From positions 1 through 36,121 of the forward strand of contig QAKE01000012.1 of assembly GCA_003343995.1 (NCBI GenBank): a DNA stretch of 36,121 nucleotides. The letters are read 5' to 3'. The stretch is from Bacillota bacterium (GTDB lineage: Bacteria; Bacillota; Clostridia; Christensenellales; Borkfalkiaceae). Positions 29,082-35,123 of the stretch are shown here, piece by piece. Within the stretch, counting starts at the first letter, position 1; each line of letters starts with the position of its first letter. A model generated the notes under the pieces. The model was not told where the DNA came from. It ran no database searches and saw only the letters and a list, made by a program, of their open reading frames with translations. Position numbers and translations under genes: made by a program.

Positions 29082-29813
29082 ATGTATGTGATCGTAAACC
29101 GGGAAAACCTCGTCGTCTCCGTGACCCCCGCCGTGAGATATGTCTCGGCGGGACAGGGCGGCGGCTTTGTGGCCGGCGTGGAGCCGGGGGAGGCCGAGGC
29201 GGTATATTCCGCCGCGGACGACGCCTTTTATCTCCTCGCGGCCGCGCCGTGGGCCGGAGGCGGCCACCGCGTCGAGGAGGTGGACACCGTCCCGGACAAT
29301 GTCGTCCCCGGCTATTGGTATCACGCCGGGGGCGAGTTCTACACCACGCCGGAGCGGGAGGCCGCCCTCTCCGCCGAGCGGGCGAGAGAGGCCGCGCCGG
29401 CCGCCGCCTCGATTGCCTTTGTCACCCTCGCGGAGGCGGGGCAGATCGACGACACCACCGCCACCGAGAACGCCGGACAGTTCGCCGAGTGGGCATATCC
29501 CGTCGAGTACAAAGAGGGACAGCTCCGCCGCGATCCGCTGGACGGGAACCTCTACCGGGTGAACAAAGGGCAGAGTCACACCTCACAAGAGGGCTGGAAC
29601 CCGTCCCTCACGCCGGCGCTCTGGACAAAGACCGGCGACCCGGCCGAGGAGTGGCCGGAGTGGGCCCGTCCTATCGGGGCCCACGACGCATACGACGAGG
29701 GCGCGAAAGTGACCCACAACGGGAAAAAGTGGATTTCGACCGTCGCCGCGAATGTGTGGGAGCCCGGAGTCTACGGGTGGGACGAGTACACCGACGAGCC
29801 CGAGAGGGCGTAA
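29082..29813 (+). CDS. Carbohydrate-binding (CBM5/12-like) tail-associated protein
   Basis: 243 residues from the ATG at 29082 (AAAGGAG upstream). Two aromatic modules are visible: PVEYKEGQLRRDPLDGNLYRVN, in part, with SQEGWNPSLTPALW; and GAHDAYDEGAKVTHNGKKWIST with NVWEPGVYGWDEY, the typical arrangement of ChiC/CBM5-12 chitin-binding-like domains. The N-terminus (MYVIVNRENLVVSV) resembles short phage tail-attached proteins. It probably binds cell-wall or surface glycans during adsorption or lysis. It sits between the retroelement and the holin. Confidence 0.75.
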   Translation: MYVIVNRENLVVSVTPAVRYVSAGQGGGFVAGVEPGEAEAVYSAADDAFYLLAAAPWAGGGHRVEEVDTVPDNVVPGYWYHAGGEFYTTPEREAALSAERAREAAPAAASIAFVTLAEAGQIDDTTATENAGQFAEWAYPVEYKEGQLRRDPLDGNLYRVNKGQSHTSQEGWNPSLTPALWTKTGDPAEEWPEWARPIGAHDAYDEGAKVTHNGKKWISTVAANVWEPGVYGWDEYTDEPERA

Positions 29814-29834
29814 ACAAGAGGAGGTTATATCCAG

Positions 29835-30284
29835 ATGAAAGATGAAGTTTTCAAAGGCATTATCGCGGCGGCGCTGGCCGCCGTGGGCGCCTATTGCCGG
29901 GCGCTGATCTTCCCCGTCGCGATCCTCGTCCTCGTCATGGTCGCGGACTATGTCTCCGGTATGGCGCGGTCGTGGGTGAAAAACGAACTCTCCTCCCGGG
30001 TGGGGATCGTGGGGATCGTCAAAAAGGTTTGCTATGCGTTCGCCGTCGCCGTTGCCATCGTCGCCGACTGGATCATACAGTCCGCGGCGGCTCAAATGGG
30101 CCTTGACCTCGGGACAATGTACTTTTTCGCCCTGATCGTGACCGTCTGGCTTATCATCAACGAATGTATTTCCATCCTGGAGAATATCTCGGAGATCGGG
30201 GTCCCGTTGCCTCCGTTCCTCCTGGCTCTTATGGAAAAGCTCAAAAAGACGGCGGAGGACCGCGGAGAGGAGGGGTCTAAATGA
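29835..30284 (+). CDS. Phage holin
   Basis: 149 residues with three to four hydrophobic segments: IAAALAAVGAYCRALIFPVA, VCYAFAVAVAIVADWI, MYFFALIVTVWLIINECISI and a soluble charged C-terminus. VMVADYVSGM followed by the E-N-I-S-E-I-G element fits the toxin secretion/phage lysis holin family of Firmicutes. It would form membrane lesions that release the endolysin. GAGGAGG lies upstream, and its stop overlaps the endolysin start (ATGA). Confidence 0.9.
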   Translation: MKDEVFKGIIAAALAAVGAYCRALIFPVAILVLVMVADYVSGMARSWVKNELSSRVGIVGIVKKVCYAFAVAVAIVADWIIQSAAAQMGLDLGTMYFFALIVTVWLIINECISILENISEIGVPLPPFLLALMEKLKKTAEDRGEEGSK

Positions 30285-31345
30285 CGGCGGCGGAGCTGGC
30301 CGACAAGGCCCTTGATATTGCGGAGCATTATAAAACCCTCTATGTCATGGGGTGTTTTGGGGCCCCTATGACGCCGGCGAATAAAACCCGGTATTGCGCG
30401 AATAACGCATACAATCGGGCCGCCGCCCGGGTGAAGATGATCGAGGCGGCCACCGACGACACTTTCGGTTTTGACTGTGTTTGTTTGCTCAAGGCGATCC
30501 TTTGGGGTTGGTGCGGGGATAAAACCCGGACCTATGGCGGCGCGGGGTACGCTGTGAACGGCGTCCCCGATATTGGAGCCGACTCCATGATCCGCGTTTG
30601 CTCCGGGGTGTCGACGGATTTCTCGGGGATCGTAAAGGGGGCGGCCGTGTGGCTCCCGGGTCATATCGGAGTTTACATCGGAAACGGCCTCGCGGTGGAG
30701 TGCTCCCCCAAGTGGAAAAACTGTGTGCAAGTGACGGCCGTCGCAAACATCGGCACGAAACCGGGGTACAATGCCCGCCGCTGGACCAAATGGGGGCGGC
30801 TCCCTTATGTGACATACGAGGAGACCCCGGCCCCCTCGCCGACCCCCGCGCCGGACCCTGTGGCCGTCAACTACCGGGGCGAGGTGACGGCCGAAATCGG
30901 CTTGCGGTGCAGAGAGGAGCCCGTCGACGGCGTGGTCCTGTCCGTCTACAAGTACGGGGCAATCGTGACGATCACAAAAGAGCTCAACGGGTGGGGGTAC
31001 ACCGGGGCCGGGTGGGTGTCCCTCGAATATATCCGCAAGCTCGAGGACGAAACGCCGGCCGGAGAGGAGGAAATCAGCTTGTCAATGACGAAAGCCGAGC
31101 TCGAGGAAATGATCCGCAAGATCGCGGCGGAGGTCGTGGAGTCGAAAAACCCGGTCTATAAGGACTTGAAAGATGTCCCGGCCTACTGGCGGGACGCCGC
31201 GGCGGCCTTGCTGGACGCCGGAGTCGTCAACGGCGGGACGGAGGCGGCCGTCAATGCGACGGACCTCAACCTCCGGGAGGAGACCTTAAAGGCGGCCGTG
31301 ATCGCCGTCCTCTACTGCGACAAAAAGACCGAGGGCAACGAGTGA
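30281..31345 (+). CDS. Endolysin: NlpC/P60-type peptidase with SH3b domain
   Basis: 354 residues. The N-terminal domain has FDCVCLLKAILWGW (Cys66 nucleophile) and GAAVWLPGHIGVYIGNG (His128), an NlpC/P60-like cysteine peptidase arrangement for cutting peptidoglycan stem peptides. A Pro-rich linker (about 185-196) leads to an SH3b domain (EIGLRCREEPVDGVVLSVY, then GWGYTGAGWVSLEYI) for wall binding. The last 90 residues are helical and acidic with an SLH-like look (VPAYWRDAAAALLDAGVVNG). There is no signal peptide, so it depends on the holin. A strong terminator follows. Confidence 0.88.
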   Translation: MTAAELADKALDIAEHYKTLYVMGCFGAPMTPANKTRYCANNAYNRAAARVKMIEAATDDTFGFDCVCLLKAILWGWCGDKTRTYGGAGYAVNGVPDIGADSMIRVCSGVSTDFSGIVKGAAVWLPGHIGVYIGNGLAVECSPKWKNCVQVTAVANIGTKPGYNARRWTKWGRLPYVTYEETPAPSPTPAPDPVAVNYRGEVTAEIGLRCREEPVDGVVLSVYKYGAIVTITKELNGWGYTGAGWVSLEYIRKLEDETPAGEEEISLSMTKAELEEMIRKIAAEVVESKNPVYKDLKDVPAYWRDAAAALLDAGVVNGGTEAAVNATDLNLREETLKAAVIAVLYCDKKTEGNE

Positions 31346-31349
31346 GGCA

Positions 31350-31381
31350 ACGGGCCGGGGGCGATCCCCGGCCCGTTTTTT
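31350..31381 (+). terminator. Strong terminator of the late operon
   Basis: ACGGGCCGGGG (31350-31360) and CCCCGGCCCGT (31366-31376) form an 11-bp stem with a five-base loop followed by six Ts. It separates lysis genes from the regulator and transposase block. Confidence 0.9.
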
Positions 31382-31397
31382 CTGCCCTTATACGATA

Positions 31398-31426
31398 TTG
31401 ATATAGGACCCCCGCGAAATTATGCT
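31398..31426 (+). promoter_or_regulatory. Promoter of the first XRE regulator, flanked by operator-like repeats
   Basis: TTGATA (31398-31403) and TATGCT (31421-31426), spaced 17 bases. GATATTGATATAGG (31394-31407) overlaps the -35; CTATATCATATTCG (31440-31453) downstream is its near inverted copy (11 of 14). Both have counterparts at the lipoprotein promoter, suggesting a shared repressor. Confidence 0.75.
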
Positions 31427-31475
31427 AAAGTGGGATAAACTATATCATATTCGCATGAGAGGAGGGCGGGCGCCG

Positions 31476-31724
31476 GTGAAAAAGCTCCTCGCCGGGAACA
31501 TATCGGGCGAACGAATACGAGAGCAACGCCTCCGCCTCCGGCTATCACAATCCACCCTTGCCGCGAGGGTGCAGACCGAGGGCGTCATATTGGAGCAAGG
31601 CATGATAAGCCGGATCGAGAGCGGGGACCGCATTGTCACGGACTACGAGCTCCGGGCCCTCGCAAAGGTCCTCGGCGTCCCCGTCGACTATCTCATAGAG
31701 AACACCGACCGCCGCGAGAAATGA
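31476..31724 (+). CDS. XRE-family transcriptional regulator (candidate prophage repressor)
   Basis: 82 residues from the GTG at 31476; this start is chosen because GAGAGGAGGG lies nine bases upstream and an upstream ATG at 31422 falls inside the -10 element. ISGERIREQRLRLRLSQSTL, then GMISRIESGDRIVTDYELRA, then LAKVLGVPVDYLIENTDR is a standard HTH_XRE domain. No peptidase or dimerisation domain is attached, unlike full-length lambda-type repressors. It has its own promoter with operator-like repeats and its own terminator, so it is probably autoregulated and controls the lipoprotein gene too; this is inference. Confidence 0.85.
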   Translation: MKKLLAGNISGERIREQRLRLRLSQSTLAARVQTEGVILEQGMISRIESGDRIVTDYELRALAKVLGVPVDYLIENTDRREK

Positions 31725-31743
31725 CTCTCGCGGCGTGTTTTTT
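31710..31743 (+). terminator. Terminator of the first XRE gene
   Basis: CGCCGCGAGA (31710-31719) pairs with TCTCGCGGCG (31726-31735); six Ts follow at 31738-31743. The stem overlaps the stop codon of the gene. Confidence 0.85.
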
Positions 31744-31747
31744 CGTC

Positions 31748-31776
31748 TTGACAATACGAGCAAAAGAGCGTAATAT
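31748..31776 (+). promoter_or_regulatory. Promoter of the second XRE regulator
   Basis: Perfect TTGACA (31748-31753) and TAATAT (31771-31776), 17 bases apart. The predicted start lies only a few bases before the ribosome binding site AAGGGAGG (31786-31793). Confidence 0.8.
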
Positions 31777-31801
31777 ATAGGGCACAAGGGAGGCGGTCAA
31801 C

Positions 31802-32014
31802 ATGAGAAAAGGGACAACGGGCGGAGAGAGCAAGCTCGCGGCCCTCCGAGCGGCGCGGGGACTCGGGCAACGGGAGCTTGCCGAAAAATCGGGCGTCAAT
31901 ATCCGACAAATCCAGTCTTTCGAGTCGGGGGAGCGGGATATGAGAAACGCCTCCCTAAAGAACGCCCTCGCCCTTGCGGACGCCCTCGGGGTACACCCCC
32001 GGGAGCTCATATAG
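31802..32014 (+). CDS. Second XRE-family regulator, 70 residues
   Basis: LAALRAARGLGQRELAEKSG, then VNIRQIQSFESGERDMRNAS, then LALADALGVHPRELI is a minimal HTH_XRE domain with nothing else attached. The ATG at 31802 has a strong site. It is transcribed alone from a near-consensus promoter and ended by a terminator placed directly before the transposase gene. It might repress the transposase or early genes. Two small XRE genes in tandem, each with separate promoter and terminator, replace the usual divergent repressor/Cro pair. Confidence 0.85.
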   Translation: MRKGTTGGESKLAALRAARGLGQRELAEKSGVNIRQIQSFESGERDMRNASLKNALALADALGVHPRELI

Positions 32015-32021
32015 AACACCA

Positions 32022-32058
32022 CCCCCGCCCGGTCAAATGGCCGAGCGGGGGATTTTTT
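32022..32058 (+). terminator. Terminator between the second XRE gene and the transposase gene
   Basis: CCCCCGC pairs with GCGGGGG, with an additional CGG/CCG after one mismatch, followed by six Ts at 32053-32058. No promoter is visible between it and the transposase start at 32078, so transposase expression may depend on read-through. Confidence 0.8.
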
Positions 32059-32077
32059 GTCGGGAGGTCTTGGAAAT

Positions 32078-33121
32078 ATGGGAGCGGTTTTCAGTCACCT
32101 ATCATGGAGAGAGCGCCTCAAAATAGAGGCGTGGTTAAAAGCCGGTTGGTCGAAACGGCGGATCGCCGACGAGCTCGGCCGGCATATCAGCACGATTTAC
32201 CGGGAAATCAAAAGGGGTTGGGGGCAACAGCGGACGAGCGAGCTCGTCGATTACGAGTGTTATCTCGCCGATATTGCCCAAGACAAATACGAGGACCATT
32301 TCGAGATGAAAGGCCCTGCTCTGAAAATCGGGAAAGACCACGCCCTCGCAAACTACCTCGGAGAGGTCCTCCGCGGCGGGAACAGGTCGCCGGAGGCCGC
32401 CCTCGGGGAGATCAAGGCAAAGGGCCTCGTCTTTGAGACCGAAATATCCACGAAAACCCTCTATCGGTATATCGGCCTCGGGATCATTCCGGGGGTGACG
32501 AATAGGGACCTCCCGGCAAAGAGGAACGAAAAGCGGGACTATAAGAGAGTCCGCCGCGCCGCCCGGCCTTGCCCCGGCCGGAGCATAGAGGAACGGCCGA
32601 AAGAGGTCGGGACCCGGGAGGAGTTCGGGCATTGGGAGATGGACACCGTCCAAGGCAAGCAGAAAACCCGCCCCCGCCTCCTCGTCCTCACGGAGCGCCT
32701 CTCGAGGAACGAGATCGTCGTCAAAATCAAATCGAACGAGGCGGCGAATGTGGTAAAGGCCCTCGACCGGCTCGAGAGGAAACTCGGGGCCGCCTTTTAT
32801 TCCGTCTTTCGCTCGATCACCGTCGACAACGGCTCCGAGTTCTCCGACTGTGAGGGAATGGAGCGGTCTTGTCGCCGGCGCGGGAAAAGGACGACGGTCT
32901 ATTACTGCCACCCGTACAGCTCTTTCGAGCGCGGCTCAAACGAACGGCAAAACGGCATGATCCGCCGCCTGTTCCCCAAGGGGACCGACTTTTCCGGCGT
33001 TTCGTTGCAAAAGGTGAGGCAATCCGAGGAATGGGTCAACAATTACCCTCGGAGAATGTTCAATTTTAGATCGTCGGCGGAGGTGTTCGCCGACTGTCTC
33101 GCCGCCCTAAAATCGCCCTAA
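32078..33121 (+). CDS. IS30-family DDE transposase, likely phage integrase substitute
   Basis: 347 residues from the ATG at 32078 (GGGAGG ten bases upstream). Residues 7-46 are the IS30 HTH_38 domain. GHWEMDTVQGK gives the first Asp (189), SITVDNGSEF the second (250), and ERGSNERQNGMIRRLFPKGTDF, in its centre, the Glu (289); NExxNGxxRxxFPKGTDF is the IS30 signature. Spacing from Asp250 to Glu289 is 38 residues rather than the usual 33 because of a small basic insertion (SCRRRGKRTT region). All catalytic residues are present. Lying 20 bases from the right inverted repeat, with no other integrase in the prophage, it most likely integrates and mobilises the phage genome, perhaps through a circular intermediate as IS30 does. 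Confidence 0.92.
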   Translation: MGAVFSHLSWRERLKIEAWLKAGWSKRRIADELGRHISTIYREIKRGWGQQRTSELVDYECYLADIAQDKYEDHFEMKGPALKIGKDHALANYLGEVLRGGNRSPEAALGEIKAKGLVFETEISTKTLYRYIGLGIIPGVTNRDLPAKRNEKRDYKRVRRAARPCPGRSIEERPKEVGTREEFGHWEMDTVQGKQKTRPRLLVLTERLSRNEIVVKIKSNEAANVVKALDRLERKLGAAFYSVFRSITVDNGSEFSDCEGMERSCRRRGKRTTVYYCHPYSSFERGSNERQNGMIRRLFPKGTDFSGVSLQKVRQSEEWVNNYPRRMFNFRSSAEVFADCLAALKSP

Positions 33122-33140
33122 AATAAAAAAATAAAAAAAT

Positions 33141-33164
33141 TTTCGCTTTTCACTTGACAAAGGG
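33141..33164. repeat. Right terminal inverted repeat (IRR)
   Basis: Reverse complement matches the left end 907-930 at 18 of 24 positions, with 13 of 14 in the inner core. It contains an outward-facing TTGACA (33154-33159). Confidence 0.7.
33154..33159 (+). promoter_or_regulatory. Outward-facing -35 element at the right end
   Basis: A perfect TTGACA pointing out of the prophage. In the integrated state the matching -10 position (33177-33182, AAAAGC) is poor. If right and left ends were joined with a 2-4 base spacer, TATAGT at 914-919 would be 16-18 bases away, making a good promoter. Confidence 0.55.
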
Positions 33165-33181
33165 GCATTTTCGTGCAAAAG
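33165..33181. repeat. Right copy of the 17-bp direct repeat flanking the prophage
   Basis: Identical to 888-904. With the next host bases it forms TTTTCG and CGAAAA arms (33168-33173 and 33182-33187) around eight bases. GTGCAAAAGCGAAAA across the junction resembles the core of the phage inverted repeat (AGTGAAAAGCGAAAA). Confidence 0.85.
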
Positions 33182-33228
33182 CGAAAAAATCTAAAAAAAA
33201 TTTAGCTGCAAACAGTCGCCCTGACAGC

Positions 33229-33257
33229 TTGTTTTTTCGGTCAATATTCACTATAAT
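33229..33257 (+). promoter_or_regulatory. Promoter of the purine permease gene
   Basis: TTGTTT (33229-33234) and TATAAT (33252-33257), 17 bases apart. It lies 47 bases beyond the right direct repeat and so remains intact. Confidence 0.75.
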
Positions 33258-33269
33258 AGGCTCATAAAT

Positions 33270-33293
33270 GGTTCGCCCTCTGCCGGGCGAGCC
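33270..33293 (+). promoter_or_regulatory. Leader hairpin upstream of the permease gene
   Basis: GGTTCGCCC (33270-33278) pairs with GGGCGAGCC (33285-33293) around a six-base loop, with TCAT (33262-33265) and ATGA (33301-33304) able to pair outside it. It does not look like a purine riboswitch; its role is unknown. Confidence 0.4.
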
Positions 33294-33318
33294 GAGAGAA
33301 ATGAATGGAGGAATTTGA

Positions 33319-34722
33319 ATGGAAAAAAGATTCAAGCTGAAGGAGCACGGTACGACCGTCCGGACTGAGGTCATGGCCGGTATTACCACCTTCATGGCGA
33401 TGGCCTACATTCTGATGGTCAACGCCGGCATGTTCGCTGACCTTGGCACCGTGAGCTACGGCGCGATCTACATCGCGACCGCCATCTCCGCCGTCATCGG
33501 CACCGTCCTCATCGGTCTGCTGTCCAACCTGCCGCTCGCACAGGCGTCCGGCATGGGCCTGAACGCGTACTTCGTGTACACCGTCTGCTTCGGCATGGGC
33601 ATGAGCTATGCCAACGCGCTGGTTCTGGTTCTCGTCGACGGCATCGTCTTCGTCCTGCTGACCGTCACCGGCCTCCGCAAGATCATCTTCGACGCCATCC
33701 CGCAGGCCGTCAAGGTCGCCATCTCCGCCGGTATCGGCCTGTTCATCGCCTTCATCGGCATGCAGAACGCCGGTATCGTTGTGGACGACGGTGCGACGCT
33801 GGTCAACCTCACTTCGTTCAACCTTCGCTCTGAGAGCGTGACGTGGGCCACCGTTTTCCCGCTGCTGCTCACGATCATCACGGTCTTCGCCATCGGCGCG
33901 ATGTCCAAGAAGAAGGTCAGAGGCGCGGTTCTGTGGGGCATCCTTGGCTCCGCTGTCCTGTACTACGTTGTTGGCCTGATCACCATCCCCGACTTCTATG
34001 CCAACGCGGTCGCCCCCAACCTGACGAGCGACTTCTTCGGCGCCTTTAAGGACTTCGGTTCTATGGCGTTCGGCAAGGTCTTCACCGAAGGCTTTGACTT
34101 CTCCGCCTACATCGCGGCCAACGGCACGAGCGATTTCGTCATCATCTTCATCACCTCGATGCTCGCGTTCTGCATGGTCGATATGTTTGATACCCTCGGC
34201 ACGCTGTACGGCGCCTGCGCCTGCGGCAACCTGCTGACCAAGGAAGGCAACGTCCCCAACATGGACAAGGCCATGCTGGCTGATGCCATCGCGACCTGCT
34301 GCGGCGCGATCTGCGGCACGTCCACCGTCACCACGTTCGTCGAGTCCTCCGCCGGCGTCGCCGAAGGCGGCCGCACCGGTCTGTCCTCGATGGTCACCGC
34401 GGCCCTGTTCTTCATCGCGATGTTCCTCGCGCCGGTCGCGCAGCTCATCCCGACCTATGCCTGCGCCGCAGCTCTGATCTACGTCGGCGTGCTCATGATG
34501 AGCAACGTCCGCAGCATCAACTGGGACGATCCCGCGGAAGCGGTCGTCGGCTTCCTGACTGTGGCCATCATGCCGCTGACCTACAATATCTCCTACGGTA
34601 TTGCGTTCGGCCTGATCTCCTACGTGTTCATCAAGATCTTCACCGGCAAGATCAAGGAAGTCAATGTCGGCACCTGGGTCATCACGATCCTCTTCGCCCT
34701 GATGTTCTTCCTGACCCACTAA
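33319..34722 (+). CDS. NCS2-family purine permease (guanine/hypoxanthine type)
   Basis: 467 residues with about 12 to 14 membrane segments. MAGITTFMAMAYILMVNAGM near the N-terminus, ASGMGLNAYFVYTV, and later DMFDTLGTLYGAC and GTSTVTTFVESSAGVAEGGR are characteristic of the AzgA/PbuG branch of NCS2 transporters, which import guanine, hypoxanthine or adenine with protons. The ATG at 33319 follows GGAGG. In the host without the prophage it would be divergent from the phosphoribosyltransferase gene, giving an uptake-and-salvage pair. Leucine is mostly CTG, unlike the prophage. Confidence 0.92.
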   Translation: MEKRFKLKEHGTTVRTEVMAGITTFMAMAYILMVNAGMFADLGTVSYGAIYIATAISAVIGTVLIGLLSNLPLAQASGMGLNAYFVYTVCFGMGMSYANALVLVLVDGIVFVLLTVTGLRKIIFDAIPQAVKVAISAGIGLFIAFIGMQNAGIVVDDGATLVNLTSFNLRSESVTWATVFPLLLTIITVFAIGAMSKKKVRGAVLWGILGSAVLYYVVGLITIPDFYANAVAPNLTSDFFGAFKDFGSMAFGKVFTEGFDFSAYIAANGTSDFVIIFITSMLAFCMVDMFDTLGTLYGACACGNLLTKEGNVPNMDKAMLADAIATCCGAICGTSTVTTFVESSAGVAEGGRTGLSSMVTAALFFIAMFLAPVAQLIPTYACAAALIYVGVLMMSNVRSINWDDPAEAVVGFLTVAIMPLTYNISYGIAFGLISYVFIKIFTGKIKEVNVGTWVITILFALMFFLTH

Positions 34723-34729
34723 GCTTTTC

Positions 34730-34764
34730 AAAAAGTGCCCCGTCCATCGGACGGGGCACTTTTT
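34730..34764. terminator. Bidirectional terminator after the permease gene
   Basis: A 16-bp perfect stem (34730-34745 with 34749-34764) with a three-base loop, starting with AAAAA and ending with TTTTT, so it can work in both directions. It also serves the minus-strand gene at 34808. Confidence 0.9.
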
Positions 34765-34807
34765 ATGGAACCGAGCGCCCGGTCTGCGCAAACCGGGCGC
34801 TTTTGCT

Positions 34808-34984
34808 TTACTTCTTGACGAAGGACATGCAGTCGGTACACTGGTCGATCGTCGGGTTGGCCTCATGGGTGCCGACGCAGATGCGGTCGAGGGAGCAGTA
34901 ATCCTCGCAGCCGCAGTGGTGGCCGCACTGAGTAACGTGACATTCGATGCAGTGGTTCGCTTTTTCAGTAAGATGACTCATCAT
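34808..34984 (-). CDS. DUF1540 domain protein
   Basis: 58 residues from the ATG at 34984 (or the adjacent ATG at 34981), with GGAGG seven bases upstream. Cysteine-rich: HCIECHVTQCGHHCGCEDYC, then ICVG, ANPTIDQCTDCMSFVKK, the layout of DUF1540 proteins, which probably bind zinc and are common in spore-forming Clostridia. The function is not established. Confidence 0.85.
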   Translation of the reverse strand: MMSHLTEKANHCIECHVTQCGHHCGCEDYCSLDRICVGTHEANPTIDQCTDCMSFVKK

Positions 34985-35066
34985 TGATTTCCTCCTTTTC
35001 GAAAGTACGCTTAGTGTTCCACGCGGGCGGCGCGATATGCAAGAAATTTTTTCAAAAAATGGCCGG

Positions 35067-35095
35067 TGGACAAGCGGTTTTTTATCTGGTATCAT
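35067..35095 (+). promoter_or_regulatory. Promoter of the glycosyltransferase gene
   Basis: TGGACA (35067-35072) and TATCAT (35090-35095) spaced 17 bases, with an extended -10 TGG. A ribosome binding site AAGGAG lies before the ATG at 35124. Confidence 0.6.
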
Positions 35096-35123
35096 GGAGA
35101 AAATGCGAAAAAGGAGAAGGAAC

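Larger units (their letters stand above)
905..33164 (+). mobile_element. Prophage of an HK97-type siphophage, transposase-encoding, with a DGR
   Basis: The element lies between 17-bp direct repeats and has imperfect inverted repeats at its ends (907-930 and 33141-33164). It encodes terminase, portal, protease, capsid, connectors, tail tube, tape measure, distal tail, receptor-binding candidate, holin and endolysin, all on the plus strand apart from one lipoprotein gene and one predicted small RNA. No structural gene is visibly broken. No integrase of the tyrosine or serine type is present; the only DNA-moving enzymes are an IS30-family transposase at the right end and an HUH endonuclease. Codon use (CTC leucine, frequent GAG) differs from the flanking host genes (CTG leucine). 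Confidence 0.9.

Noticed and set aside
905..33164. Phage Mu-type transposition genes (MuA/MuB) or a conventional integrase and excisionase
   Set aside because: No protein in the prophage shows MuA, MuB, tyrosine recombinase (RHRY) or serine recombinase motifs; the only transposase is IS30-type.
33258..33318. A purine riboswitch upstream of the purine permease
   Set aside because: The leader is only about 55 nt, with a single hairpin; the three-way junction and conserved loop sequences of purine riboswitches are not seen.
33262..34866. A 534-codon open frame on the minus strand opposite the permease
   Set aside because: The plus-strand permease has clear membrane segments and family motifs; the reverse frame is Asp/Glu/Arg/His-rich with no recognisable domain.
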